DNA of 64,000 nt from contig NZ_JAGSYI010000004.1 of assembly GCF_025685625.1 (NCBI RefSeq), forward strand, positions 496,001-560,000, given 5' to 3'. Made by a program: the position numbers and the translations under genes. Each line of letters opens with the position of its first letter. Within the stretch, counting starts at the first letter, position 1. Source of the stretch: Acidicapsa acidisoli. GTDB taxonomy: Bacteria; Acidobacteriota; Terriglobia; Terriglobales; Acidobacteriaceae. The notes below the pieces were generated by a model. That model had not been told where the DNA came from and did not search any database. It saw nothing but the letters and a program-made list of their open reading frames with translations. This document shows positions 28,110 to 36,579 of the stretch, piece by piece.

Positions 28110-29498
28110 CTACGGAGCGGCCGCTGATTGGGGCGCGCTGATGCTTTCAAGCTCACGCCCCTTCGTCTCAGGAATGACAAAGCGAACAAATAATAGAGTA
28201 AGTATGCAGAACCCGCCGTAGATTGCAAAGGTCAGACTATTGCCGGCCGATTTGATGAGAGAAAGAAATGTGAATGCTACCAGAGAGTTGGAGGCTCCCG
28301 ATCCAAGTGTCGCGGCTGCTACCCCACGACCTCGCAATCGCAGCGGAAAGACTTCGGCAACGAGGATCCAGCCGATGGGCCCCATGCTGAAGGCAAAACA
28401 CGCGATGTAGACAACTAGGCATGCAGTTGCAACCAAACCCAGCGACGATCCGAGCGCCTGTTGGCTATGGAAGGAGAACGACAGCAGAAAGAGCGACAGA
28501 GTCATGCCGCCAACGCCGCAATACAGGAGCGGTTTGCGACCGACGCGATCCACAAGCGGAAGAGCGATCGTGGTTGCGAGGACGTTGAGGATGGCAAGAA
28601 CGAGCGTCGAAAAGATAGCGCTTCTATCGGAAGTGATACCGGCGAGCAGGAAGATTTGCGGTCCGTAGTAGAAGACAGTATTGATGCCCGTCACTTGCTG
28701 CAGTACAGTAAATCCGACCGCAATGAATAAGGCCCGACGCGTGGCCGCACTCCACAGTGCGCTCCAGCGGCGCTCGGTTTTGATTGCGAGATTCTTACGA
28801 ATCTCGTTGAGTAATTGCTGGGCTCCGTCTCTGTCGGTGTACGAACTGAGGGTTGCCTCAGCTTCCATCACACGGCCCTGCGCGACAAGCCAGCGTGGGC
28901 TCTCGGGCACGGTCAGAACCAGCGCCAGGAACAGGCCTGCAGGGATCGCGCCAAGTCCGAACATGAGCCTCCAGGCATGATCACGGGCCAGCCAATAGCC
29001 GACCAGATCGGCCAGTGCGATGCCCAGCGTCAAGGCAAATTGATAGAGACCAATGAGCTTACCTCGTGATTGGGGCGGAGCGAGTTCTGATATATAGACG
29101 GGCGCAGTCACGGAGGTGAATCCGATGGCCAGCCCCAGCAACAGGCGCGCGACAATCAGCGTCCAGACACCCGGTGCGAGTGGGGCAAGTATGGATCCGA
29201 TGATAAAGACGATGCCCCCGGACACCAGAATCAAGCGCCGGCCAAAGCGATCAGCCAATCCGCCTCCGACAACTGCTCCCAGCATCGCACCGACGAGGAC
29301 GACGCTCACCACGGCTTCCTCCATCTGCGTCGAGAGAGTGAAAGATGATCTCACAAAGATCAAAGCTGCCGCGATAATTCCCATGTCGTAGCCATAAAGG
29401 ATCCCGCCGAGGCCCGCGATGCATGAGACCTTCCAGAGAAAACCTCTTTTGACTGCCGGCTGCGGATCCAATCCAACGTAGGCTGAATGATCCAGCAA
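28110..29498 (-). CDS. MFS sugar porter
   Basis: 462 residues with 12 predicted membrane helices and the sugar-porter signatures: 'GGLADRFGRRLIL' in loop 2-3, 'PESPRWLVAQGR' before the central loop, 'LPLVDRVGRKPLL' in loop 8-9 and 'PETKGRELE' at the C-terminus. 'QQVTGINTVFYYGPQIF' in TM7 is the classic sugar-contact helix. It imports a monosaccharide with protons across the inner membrane. The ROK kinase follows in the same direction, which suggests uptake followed by phosphorylation. Divergent from the SIS gene across 119 bases that should hold both promoters. Confidence 0.94.
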   Translation of the reverse strand: MLDHSAYVGLDPQPAVKRGFLWKVSCIAGLGGILYGYDMGIIAAALIFVRSSFTLSTQMEEAVVSVVLVGAMLGAVVGGGLADRFGRRLILVSGGIVFIIGSILAPLAPGVWTLIVARLLLGLAIGFTSVTAPVYISELAPPQSRGKLIGLYQFALTLGIALADLVGYWLARDHAWRLMFGLGAIPAGLFLALVLTVPESPRWLVAQGRVMEAEATLSSYTDRDGAQQLLNEIRKNLAIKTERRWSALWSAATRRALFIAVGFTVLQQVTGINTVFYYGPQIFLLAGITSDRSAIFSTLVLAILNVLATTIALPLVDRVGRKPLLYCGVGGMTLSLFLLSFSFHSQQALGSSLGLVATACLVVYIACFAFSMGPIGWILVAEVFPLRLRGRGVAAATLGSGASNSLVAFTFLSLIKSAGNSLTFAIYGGFCILTLLFVRFVIPETKGRELESISAPQSAAAP

Positions 29499-29617
29499 GT
29501 CGCACCCCCATCGGAAACTAGAGTGTATCGGTTCAGTTTAGGCCCAATCTGTATAACTTTGTTAAGAAACTTGCATAAGATTGCCATCTTTTGCTTTGAT
29601 GTGTCTGAGGACTGACA

Positions 29618-30721
29618 ATGGAAGGCCATCAAACAGGATCACCACGCTGGATTGGCGGAATCGAACCGCCCAGAGAACTGCTTACCGCGACCGGCGCGCA
29701 GATACTTGAGATGGAGTGTCGCCAACAACCCCAGCGGCTGAGTGAGATGATACGGGCCTACGCTGCCGATCCCGCCTTGCGTAGCCAATTGAGCGTGTTG
29801 CGCGAACTGGCCGCCAGGAAAGGACCGGTTCTCTTTCTGGGTATGGGAGCGTCCTTCTGCTCGGCTATCAGCGGTTCGACACTCTTGCAGAGAAATGGCC
29901 GCTCTTCCTTCGCGCTCGACGCCGGCGAATGGCTGCACTATGGAGTCTCCACATGGGAGGACGCTTCGCTATCCGTATTGGTGACAACCTCGGGTGAGAG
30001 TCCGGAACTGGTGCAGCTTTTCAAGGCAGGCGCCAATCACGATCTGGCTTTGATCTGCAACCACCCGACGAGTACTTGCTGGAATCTCTCCGAGAACAGC
30101 CTTCCGATTCTCGCTGGTCCTGAATACGGGAACGCGACCAAGACCTACACCAACGCGACAGCGGCTTCGATCATCCTCGCCTCGGAGATCCTTGGGCTGC
30201 CCTGGCAGAGGGACGCAGAACACGCGGCTGAGGTCTTCTCGCTCAGTCTTGACCGCATCTTTGCTGGCCGCAGCGATCTTGAGGCTTTCTGCCGCAGCGC
30301 AGCTAATATCGAGGTCATAGGCCGCGGCGCCGCGTATGGCGCGGCAATCATGAGCGCGCTGACCATTCGCGAAATGAGCGGGTTCCGCGCGGCGCCGCAT
30401 ACAGGCGCTGGCTTTCGACATGGGCCGAATCTGGATGTCGATGAGACCCATGTTGCAATCATCTTTGCGTTGGGGCATGTTGCCGAGCTTGGAGTGAAGC
30501 TGGCAAACGAATGCAATCGGCGGGGGGGCAAGGTCGTTCTCGTTTCTAACGGCGATCACAAAGCTAGCGAAAAGCTTTTCCCGATTACGCTGGATAGTGT
30601 TGCCGAACCATGGGAGGGTATAACTTCGCTGCTGACGCCTCAGGCGCTTACGTTGGCAATGGTCGAGCGAACGGGCTGTCGCCTGCCGCCTCGATTTCAA
30701 TACGGCGTCATGGAGCAATGA
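29618..30721 (+). CDS. SIS-domain sugar isomerase/deaminase (NagB-II/AgaS-like)
   Basis: 367 residues with GAGGA six bases before the ATG. Two SIS domains like the isomerase half of glucosamine-6-phosphate synthase, without the glutamine amidotransferase part. Phosphosugar loops are seen as 'LFLGMGASFCSAISGS' and 'VTTSGESPELVQLF' in the first domain, and 'IEVIGRGAAYGAAIMSALTIREM' with 'GFRHGPNLDV' in the second. In GlcNAc loci such stand-alone proteins act as glucosamine-6-phosphate deaminase of type II, giving fructose-6-phosphate. That closes the pathway from chitin to glycolysis here. Divergent from the MFS porter. No NagA deacetylase gene is in view, so the incoming sugar may be glucosamine itself. 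Confidence 0.85.
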   Translation: MEGHQTGSPRWIGGIEPPRELLTATGAQILEMECRQQPQRLSEMIRAYAADPALRSQLSVLRELAARKGPVLFLGMGASFCSAISGSTLLQRNGRSSFALDAGEWLHYGVSTWEDASLSVLVTTSGESPELVQLFKAGANHDLALICNHPTSTCWNLSENSLPILAGPEYGNATKTYTNATAASIILASEILGLPWQRDAEHAAEVFSLSLDRIFAGRSDLEAFCRSAANIEVIGRGAAYGAAIMSALTIREMSGFRAAPHTGAGFRHGPNLDVDETHVAIIFALGHVAELGVKLANECNRRGGKVVLVSNGDHKASEKLFPITLDSVAEPWEGITSLLTPQALTLAMVERTGCRLPPRFQYGVMEQ

Positions 30722-30731
30722 GCAATCGCAC

Positions 30732-31511
30732 TTAGCGTTGCGAGCCCAACCATAGGAGTGCATCTTCAAACAACAGGTTCTGATGCTGATCGGTGAAGAT
30801 TTTGTCTCCGTGGCCCATGTTCATGTAGATCATGCGGTACTTTGTATTGGTCCATACAACAGGTAGATCGCCGCTCCTAATCGTATCCTTGAGACCGAGA
30901 GGATAGTTCGATTTATCGAGCGTGAGCAGGATCTTTATGTCCTTGTTCAGACGCGGGCTTGGCCGCCAGATGTACCACTCGTTGGCCGGTGAAGTGAATT
31001 GCGCAGGCAACCGGCTTGTGACCGGGCTTGATGGATCGTCCACATCGAGAATGGCAGGAAGAGGCGGCCAGTTGTTCCCATAAAACACCGTTCCCCCCAG
31101 GAAGTCGACAAACCATGGCCAGTGCGTTCCCTCATCGTTGTAGGCAGCTATATGAAATCCCAGCCAACCTCCGCCATGGCTCATGTATTGTTCGAATGCT
31201 GCACGTTGTGTTGCTGTATGCGGAAAGTCGTCGAGCCAGAGAACGATTTGAACATTCTTCAATCGGATCGAATTGAGATCATCCCAGTTTGTCGTGGTGG
31301 CAAAGTCAAATCCATCGCTCTTCGCCAGCTTCGAGTAGAACTGCATCGCCTCTTCGGCGAACATCACATGGTCCTTCTCGACGTTGGTTGAGTAAAAGGC
31401 GAGAACATTGAAATGCGGGCGCTGGCAATACCCTGTTGTCGAAGCGATGCAAGCCATTAGAAACAACATTCCGAAGCAGATAGGGAGCTGAAGTCTGATC
31501 TTCTTTGTCAT
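30732..31511 (-). CDS. Secreted ThuA-like protein, copy 1
   Basis: 259 residues. Signal peptide (about 1-29, ending near 'STTGYCQ'), then one ThuA-like, class I amidotransferase-like fold: 'FNVLAFYSTNVEKDHVMFA', 'QIVLWLDDFPHTATQRAAFEQYMSHGGGWLGFH', 'PVVWTNTKYRMIYMNMGHGD'. ThuA-family proteins recur in trehalose and other disaccharide loci, often with 3-keto-sugar enzymes, but their reaction is not settled. It overlaps the second ThuA gene by 4 nt (ATGA, 31508-31511) and forms a two-gene operon with it. The end lies 11 bases from the stop of the convergent SIS gene, so no room is left for a separate terminator. Confidence 0.85.
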   Translation of the reverse strand: MTKKIRLQLPICFGMLFLMACIASTTGYCQRPHFNVLAFYSTNVEKDHVMFAEEAMQFYSKLAKSDGFDFATTTNWDDLNSIRLKNVQIVLWLDDFPHTATQRAAFEQYMSHGGGWLGFHIAAYNDEGTHWPWFVDFLGGTVFYGNNWPPLPAILDVDDPSSPVTSRLPAQFTSPANEWYIWRPSPRLNKDIKILLTLDKSNYPLGLKDTIRSGDLPVVWTNTKYRMIYMNMGHGDKIFTDQHQNLLFEDALLWLGSQR

Positions 31512-32308
31512 TGCCCGGCCGCCCAGAGAATGGAGTTGTGAAAGAGAGTGGTGAAAGCTGGATTCTTGAAGTGTTCAGGGCGATGCCCCATGAAGATATA
31601 GACGTTTCTGGCTTTCATGTGTTCGTTCGTCCACACTACTGGGTGGTCCCCCATCTTGATCGCGGAGTTGGGAGTGTAGGTGTTCTCATCCACTCTCGCG
31701 AGCACGTGAACATTCGGCCGCGGAGATTTGTCGTAGGTGTACCACTCCTCATCGTTGATTTCAAAACTGCTGCCGAGGCCTTTCATCACAGGATGCATCT
31801 GGTCTTCCACGATCACTTTACCCGAAGCAAAGGTGGAGATGTATTGTGTGAATCGGATGCCACCCATGAAGCCTGAGAACCAGGGCCACATCGGGTAGCC
31901 GTCGAATTCTCCAAGCAAAGTGGCATGGTGAAAACCGATCCAACCGCCGCGTCCCTGCTCGATGTAATCTCGAAATGCCTCCATTGCCGTCGGCTTCCAG
32001 GCGTAAGGAGGATAGTTCAACTGAAGGAACAATTGATAGTGAGACAGAAACTCCTTATCAATCTTATCGGTGTTTTCTATGTAGTCGATGGAGAATCCGT
32101 CCGTTGCCGCTTCCTGGGCGAGCCACAGCTTTGCGGCGTCCACGAAGGGCTTGTGAATTCCTCCGGCTTCGGCGATAGCAACTACTCGAAATCTTGGTTT
32201 TGACGATTGGCCCAAACCAGCCATGGAAGGCAGGAGGAAGATTGCGCTTAGAATGAATATCCCAACGGAGCTAATGTGGAGAATGCGATATCCGCGCGAA
32301 TCTGACAA
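31508..32308 (-). CDS. Secreted ThuA-like protein, copy 2 (TTG start)
   Basis: 266 residues from a TTG at 32306-32308, which has AGAGAGGA six bases upstream. It opens with a membrane/signal segment 'ISSVGIFILSAIFLLPSMAGLGQ'. Longer readings to 32458 add 50 residues without family character and would run into the divergent promoter. The mature part is a ThuA fold: 'QLFLQLNYPPYAWKPTAMEAFRDYIEQGRGGWIGFHHA', 'NVYIFMGHRPEHF'. Its length then matches the 259-residue partner. The two are clearly paralogous but diverged, which suggests distinct substrates or a heterodimer. It is first in a two-gene operon. Confidence 0.82.
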   Translation of the reverse strand: MSDSRGYRILHISSVGIFILSAIFLLPSMAGLGQSSKPRFRVVAIAEAGGIHKPFVDAAKLWLAQEAATDGFSIDYIENTDKIDKEFLSHYQLFLQLNYPPYAWKPTAMEAFRDYIEQGRGGWIGFHHATLLGEFDGYPMWPWFSGFMGGIRFTQYISTFASGKVIVEDQMHPVMKGLGSSFEINDEEWYTYDKSPRPNVHVLARVDENTYTPNSAIKMGDHPVVWTNEHMKARNVYIFMGHRPEHFKNPAFTTLFHNSILWAAGQ

Positions 32309-32377
32309 GACGAATCCTCTCTTTGCGGTGTGACTTACTGGGTCGCCTGGGCGTCGGCAGGGCGGTTCGAAATGTTC

Positions 32378-32406
32378 TTGCACTGTGATTGCAAACCGGG
32401 GATACT
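32378..32406 (+). promoter_or_regulatory. Sigma-70-like promoter of the YVTN propeller gene
   Basis: TTGCAC (32378-32383), a 17-base spacer and GATACT (32401-32406). Transcription would start near 32413, which argues for the ATG at 32457 rather than earlier starts that would leave almost no leader. Confidence 0.5.
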
Positions 32407-32456
32407 TAGTAAACAACATGAAGTATCTCACCAATTTGGAAGTCTGCAAAGACTGC

Positions 32457-33566
32457 ATGAGGCTGTCCTTTGGGTTGCGCAGTCTAATCCTCCCCCTCCT
32501 TGCCTTGGTCGTACTGATGAACTGGGGACTACTGGCGCTGAGTCAGCACCGCGCCAATCCGGAGGTGCCGATCGTCGGTCTTATCAATCCTCAGGCGACG
32601 GTCTTCAACGCGGTGACCGGAAAAGTGTATACCGTGGACCAGGACGCGGGCGAGATTCTGATCAGCAATGATGCCGCCAATTCAACCATTCGTGTCAAAG
32701 TGGGTGTTGGTCCGGTTTCCGTTGCCGTCGATTCCCAGAATGGCCGAGCCTATGTGGCTAACGCGGATGGGGGGACAGTGAGTGTGATTGACGGAAGAAC
32801 CGATATCGTTCTTGCAACAGTTCAAGTTGGGAGCCATCCGTATTCGATCGCGTGCGATTCCGTGGGGCAACGGGTTTACGTCTCTCGAACTTATAGCGAC
32901 CACCTGATGGTGATCGATGAAGCTACCAATCAAGTCACGAGCATCAAGACTGGCTCGGCAGATCTGATTGCAGTTGACCCTCGGACGGAGACCACATATC
33001 TCCTGGGATATGAGGGCGGAGATCTTGCCGTCCTGAATGGAACGACTCATTCTTTGTCTACTAACTCGGTAGGAATGCATGCATGGGGTATCGCACTCAA
33101 CCCAGCGACTGGCGTGATCTACATCGCCAAGCCTGGAGACGCGGAAGTTGCCGTGCTCGCGTCTGCCTCTGCCGCACCGACAATGATCCCGACGGGCGTC
33201 ATTTCTTGCGCTGTCGCGATCAATGCGCGCACGAATACCGTCTTCGTCGTCAACTATGGTGATAACAGCGTTACGGTAATCGACGGTGCGAAAGGCCGCG
33301 CAATTGGCCGGGTGCCCGTGGGGAAACGTCCTCAGGCAATCGTGGTGGATTCCGATAACAATCTTGCCTACGTTGCCAACACCCAGGAGAACTCGGTGAC
33401 GGTGATCGATGGAGCAAACAACACAGTCCTTGCAACGCTGGACGCCGGGAAGGCGCCTTATGCATTGGCAATCAATCCGTCAGCGGGCAGACTGCATGTT
33501 GCTAATCTAGATAAGAATTCGTTCACGATCATCGACGTAAGCAAGATCCGTCAGCCACAGAACTAG
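32457..33566 (+). CDS. Secreted YVTN/YncE-type beta-propeller protein
   Basis: 369 residues from the ATG at 32457; ATG 32418 and GTG 32385 are alternatives in frame. A signal peptide ('LSFGLRSLILPLLALVVLMNW') precedes about seven propeller blades, each with a form of 'YVAN...NSVTVIDGATN.V.ATI.VG..P.AIAV'. Clear copies are 'RAYVANADGGTVSVIDGRTD', 'TVFVVNYGDNSVTVIDGAKG' and 'LAYVANTQENSVTVIDGANN'. Such proteins bind ligands or partners in the periplasm or outside; no catalytic site is visible. Its stop codon and that of the convergent GH35 gene share the four bases CTAG at 33563-33566. Confidence 0.88.
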   Translation: MRLSFGLRSLILPLLALVVLMNWGLLALSQHRANPEVPIVGLINPQATVFNAVTGKVYTVDQDAGEILISNDAANSTIRVKVGVGPVSVAVDSQNGRAYVANADGGTVSVIDGRTDIVLATVQVGSHPYSIACDSVGQRVYVSRTYSDHLMVIDEATNQVTSIKTGSADLIAVDPRTETTYLLGYEGGDLAVLNGTTHSLSTNSVGMHAWGIALNPATGVIYIAKPGDAEVAVLASASAAPTMIPTGVISCAVAINARTNTVFVVNYGDNSVTVIDGAKGRAIGRVPVGKRPQAIVVDSDNNLAYVANTQENSVTVIDGANNTVLATLDAGKAPYALAINPSAGRLHVANLDKNSFTIIDVSKIRQPQN

Positions 33567-35239
33567 CGATATCGATAAAGACGTACTCGATAGATCTTTC
33601 CCTCGGCCAGATCGCCGGCATACAATCGCAAGGCCTGTCCCTGCGAGTCTTCGTCGCCGTTGAGCCGCCGTCGCGGCACCCAGGCTCCATTTTCAAAAAA
33701 CTCCTCATCGATACTTTCAATGCCCACGATGGGCGGCCCTGGTTTGTCTGTCGAGAAGGTGATCTGTGCATCGCCGCTGCCGAGGACCAGGAACTCATTC
33801 GGGCCGGTTGCAATGAACATCGCGGCGAGCCTGGCTCCCGCACTGGATGTGCCTCCTGCGCGGGTGATCGTGGCTGTGTACTCGCCGATGGAAAGACGCG
33901 CCGAACGCTGTGCTTCGCCCTCCATGAGCGCGGATGAGATGCTGCCTGCTCCCTGCTTTTCCAGGATCAGAGGTGCCAGCCGGGACAGGTCTGTATAGAC
34001 GTACCCGATGGCGGAGTTGTCGGAGTGCTCTGATGGGTTGGTAATACCTACAAGATCGAGCGGAGCGTTGCCTTGGTCATCGATGCCAAAGGGAGAGAAT
34101 CCGATGGCCGACAGATGCCCGAAGGCGTAGAACGCATTGGCGGCACCCGCCGAGCCTCCTTGCGCCTCCGGGATGAAGAGTGGGTTGTCAGGGAGCGTAT
34201 ACCTGCCTGCCCACAGCGCAAACTCATTGAAGTATATGTCGGGAGACAGGAAATCGAGAGAGGGTGCCCCCGCGTGCCAGATGTCCATCGAATGCGGGAG
34301 CGGACCACCGCTGTTGTATTGTCCTGGTTCGTAATTCGGCCGGATCAATGCGGCATTCGCATACATCGGCAATGAATATTCCGCTTTGCCTGCTGCAGTT
34401 ACGCGCTCGATGTAGGTGGCGTATTGCCAGGCCATAAAGAGATCGTCCGTCAGAGACGCTTTGCCAAAGAGATCTTGCCATGTCCCTGTGGTCTTCGCGC
34501 CCGCTGCTTCCCATGCAGCGCGAAGCTCGGGGTCCATCGTCGCCTTGTGCCTTTCAAGGTGACTCGTCAAGGCAGACGGCACTGGCGCCGCAAACGCGGC
34601 ATTCGCGGCATTGGAATGGTCACGCGATTCGGGGATCACTCCAACCTCGTTTTCGACCTGCACCATCAGGACAGTATGCGTATTTCCATCCACTTCACGC
34701 AGGTGGCGCATAAACTGCGCAAAGGCTCGCGCATCTGCGTCTCGAACTGTGGTACTGAAAGGCGATAGCCGCTCTGTGCCTCGGCCGTCGCTCATCTGAA
34801 CGCGCGGAAACCGCTCGGTATTGGTCTTGACCCATGCAGGCGCATAACTGGAATAGGTGTTCTTCCAAGCGCCAAACCACAGAACTACCAGCTTGAGATT
34901 GTTCGCCCGGGCTCCTTCGAGCAAGCCATCCACGCATCTGAAATCGAATCTTCCCTCTTCCGGTTCTATCGTCTCCCAGGCGACAGGCAGCAACACCGTA
35001 TTCAGGTGCATTGTCGTAAGGTGCGGCCACACATTTTTCATGTACTCGACGCTGGAGGAGTTGGAATTATGCAGCTCTCCGCCAAGAACCAAGAAAGGCT
35101 TGCCATCGACGAGGAGTTGGGTCGCATTCCCGCGTCTTTCAAGGTGAGGCAGGTCGACATGGGAATCGCGAGTTTGTCCAATCGACGGCATGGCGGAAAC
35201 CATTGAGGTAAAGAGGGCAAGTAAACAGAGCTTGTTCAA
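33563..35239 (-). CDS. Secreted GH35-like beta-galactosidase with DUF5597-type C-terminus
   Basis: 558 residues from a TTG at 35237-35239, with GGGAA seven bases upstream. It opens with a good signal peptide (NKLCLLALFTSMVSAMPSIGQ). A reading to 35476 would overlap the divergent gene. The barrel starts 'FLVLGGELHNSNSSS' and 'VLLPVAWETIEPEEGRFDF'. The predicted acid/base Glu lies in 'LMVQVENEVGV' and the nucleophile Glu in 'PLFIPEAQGG'. Such enzymes release terminal beta-galactose or related sugars from oligosaccharides. The C-terminal beta region (about 440-558) resembles DUF5597. It shares its stop with the YVTN gene in a CTAG. A TATACT -10-like box lies near 35316 on the minus strand. Confidence 0.85.
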   Translation of the reverse strand: MNKLCLLALFTSMVSAMPSIGQTRDSHVDLPHLERRGNATQLLVDGKPFLVLGGELHNSNSSSVEYMKNVWPHLTTMHLNTVLLPVAWETIEPEEGRFDFRCVDGLLEGARANNLKLVVLWFGAWKNTYSSYAPAWVKTNTERFPRVQMSDGRGTERLSPFSTTVRDADARAFAQFMRHLREVDGNTHTVLMVQVENEVGVIPESRDHSNAANAAFAAPVPSALTSHLERHKATMDPELRAAWEAAGAKTTGTWQDLFGKASLTDDLFMAWQYATYIERVTAAGKAEYSLPMYANAALIRPNYEPGQYNSGGPLPHSMDIWHAGAPSLDFLSPDIYFNEFALWAGRYTLPDNPLFIPEAQGGSAGAANAFYAFGHLSAIGFSPFGIDDQGNAPLDLVGITNPSEHSDNSAIGYVYTDLSRLAPLILEKQGAGSISSALMEGEAQRSARLSIGEYTATITRAGGTSSAGARLAAMFIATGPNEFLVLGSGDAQITFSTDKPGPPIVGIESIDEEFFENGAWVPRRRLNGDEDSQGQALRLYAGDLAEGKIYRVRLYRYR

Positions 35240-35461
35240 GAGTTGATTCCCATTCTCAAGAATATGTGACGACCTATTCGCAGCGCCTGCGTTCGTCTCT
35301 GGCAATCCTGCATCCGCAAGTATAACGGTTCGACTGCGGGCCACAGTGCGGATGACTGCGAACTGGTATACGATGGCGAGCAACAGGATCTTGATGCGAA
35401 CGCAAACTGGATGATCCGCAGAAGCGCTCGGTTGAGCTGAATTCCGCCAGGAGCAATGCGA

Positions 35462-36418
35462 ATGAACCTGAGACAATTTTCTGGACGATCAGCAATCCCT
35501 GCGTGCATCCTTTCACTCGTTGTTTTTTTGTTTGGCTGCGTGCTTTCGCCATCTTCGGATGCGCAATCCTGCGGTTTGCATGGGGTTGCGGTCCAGGTGC
35601 TCGGCTCTGGAGGTCCGGAGTTACAAGACAAGCGGGCTTCGAGCAGTTATCTGGTATGGGAAAACGGGCAGGGGCGGGTACTGGTGGATGCAGGCGGCGG
35701 AAGCGCGCTGCGATTCGGGGAGAGCGGGGCGCAAATGTCCCAACTGGACGTAATTCTATTCAGTCATTTCCATGTCGATCACAGCGGAGACTTTGCCACG
35801 CTGATCAAATCGTCCTGGTTTGAAGATCGCAATCGTCCCCTGCCGATCTATGGGCCGACAGGAAATGACTTCATGCCCTCCACCACAGAGTTTGTATCCG
35901 ATTTCTTCGGCGATAAGCAGGGCGCTTACCGGTATCTGAGCGGGTTGCTCGCGCCGGAAGAAGAGGGTAGTTACAAGATGCAGCCCCACGATGTGGTCGC
36001 GAACTCGACGCCGGTGGCCGTCTTTCACAGCGGCGATCTTGTCGCCTCTGCGGTGCGCGTTGTTCATGGACCAGTCCCGGCACTTGCCTGGCGCATCGAG
36101 ATTGGCGGCAAGGTGATCGTGTTTAGCGGAGATACCAACGGCGAGGGGGAAGGGCTCGTCGGGTTGGCAAGGAACGCAGATTTGTTTATCGCGCATAACG
36201 CAGTGCCGGAAGGCGCTACCGGAGTCGAGAGGCATCTGCATATGCCTCCGTCTGTGATCGGACAGATCGCAGCAGACGCCCATATCAAGCGCCTCGTCTT
36301 ATCTCATCGAATGCTGCGGACGCTGGGGAAGGAAGACCAGACTCAAGCGGAGATCAGGAAGCGATATTCGGGCCCGGTAGCATTTGCTAACGACCTCGAC
36401 TGCTTTCCCGTGCAATAG
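35462..36418 (+). CDS. Secreted metallo-beta-lactamase-fold hydrolase
   Basis: 318 residues from the ATG at 35462, which has AGGAG eight bases upstream; an ATG at 35456 is in frame. A signal sequence with a lipobox-like 'FLFGC' precedes the MBL domain. The metal motif 'LFSHFHVDHSGD' is intact, followed by downstream ligands in 'VIVFSGDTNGEG' and 'LVLSHRM'. The start 'VAVQVLGSGGPELQDKRASSSYLV' is like RNase Z/arylsulfatase-type MBL enzymes, but the secretion signal excludes tRNA processing. The substrate is unknown; a phospho- or sulfo-ester is plausible. It is transcribed alone, divergent from the GH35 gene. Confidence 0.86.
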   Translation: MNLRQFSGRSAIPACILSLVVFLFGCVLSPSSDAQSCGLHGVAVQVLGSGGPELQDKRASSSYLVWENGQGRVLVDAGGGSALRFGESGAQMSQLDVILFSHFHVDHSGDFATLIKSSWFEDRNRPLPIYGPTGNDFMPSTTEFVSDFFGDKQGAYRYLSGLLAPEEEGSYKMQPHDVVANSTPVAVFHSGDLVASAVRVVHGPVPALAWRIEIGGKVIVFSGDTNGEGEGLVGLARNADLFIAHNAVPEGATGVERHLHMPPSVIGQIAADAHIKRLVLSHRMLRTLGKEDQTQAEIRKRYSGPVAFANDLDCFPVQ

Positions 36419-36579
36419 CCGCTTATGGTTAAAGGGCGATTCTTATCGCGTTAGCAGGGCGAACAGGTGTGGTAACGTAACTCTACAACATCAGCTTCTG
36501 CGAGACCTTTCGCGCCTCAACGGGCTGAGGTGAAGAGTGGCGCGGGTCCAATTTGTGGATTTGGGCCCTATGAGGGTGG

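Noticed and set aside
36543-36568. GC-rich hairpin just before the transglutaminase-DUF2126 start
   Set aside because: An eight-bp stem with a wobble is visible, but there is no evidence of attenuation or a leader peptide. It is too weak to list as a regulator.
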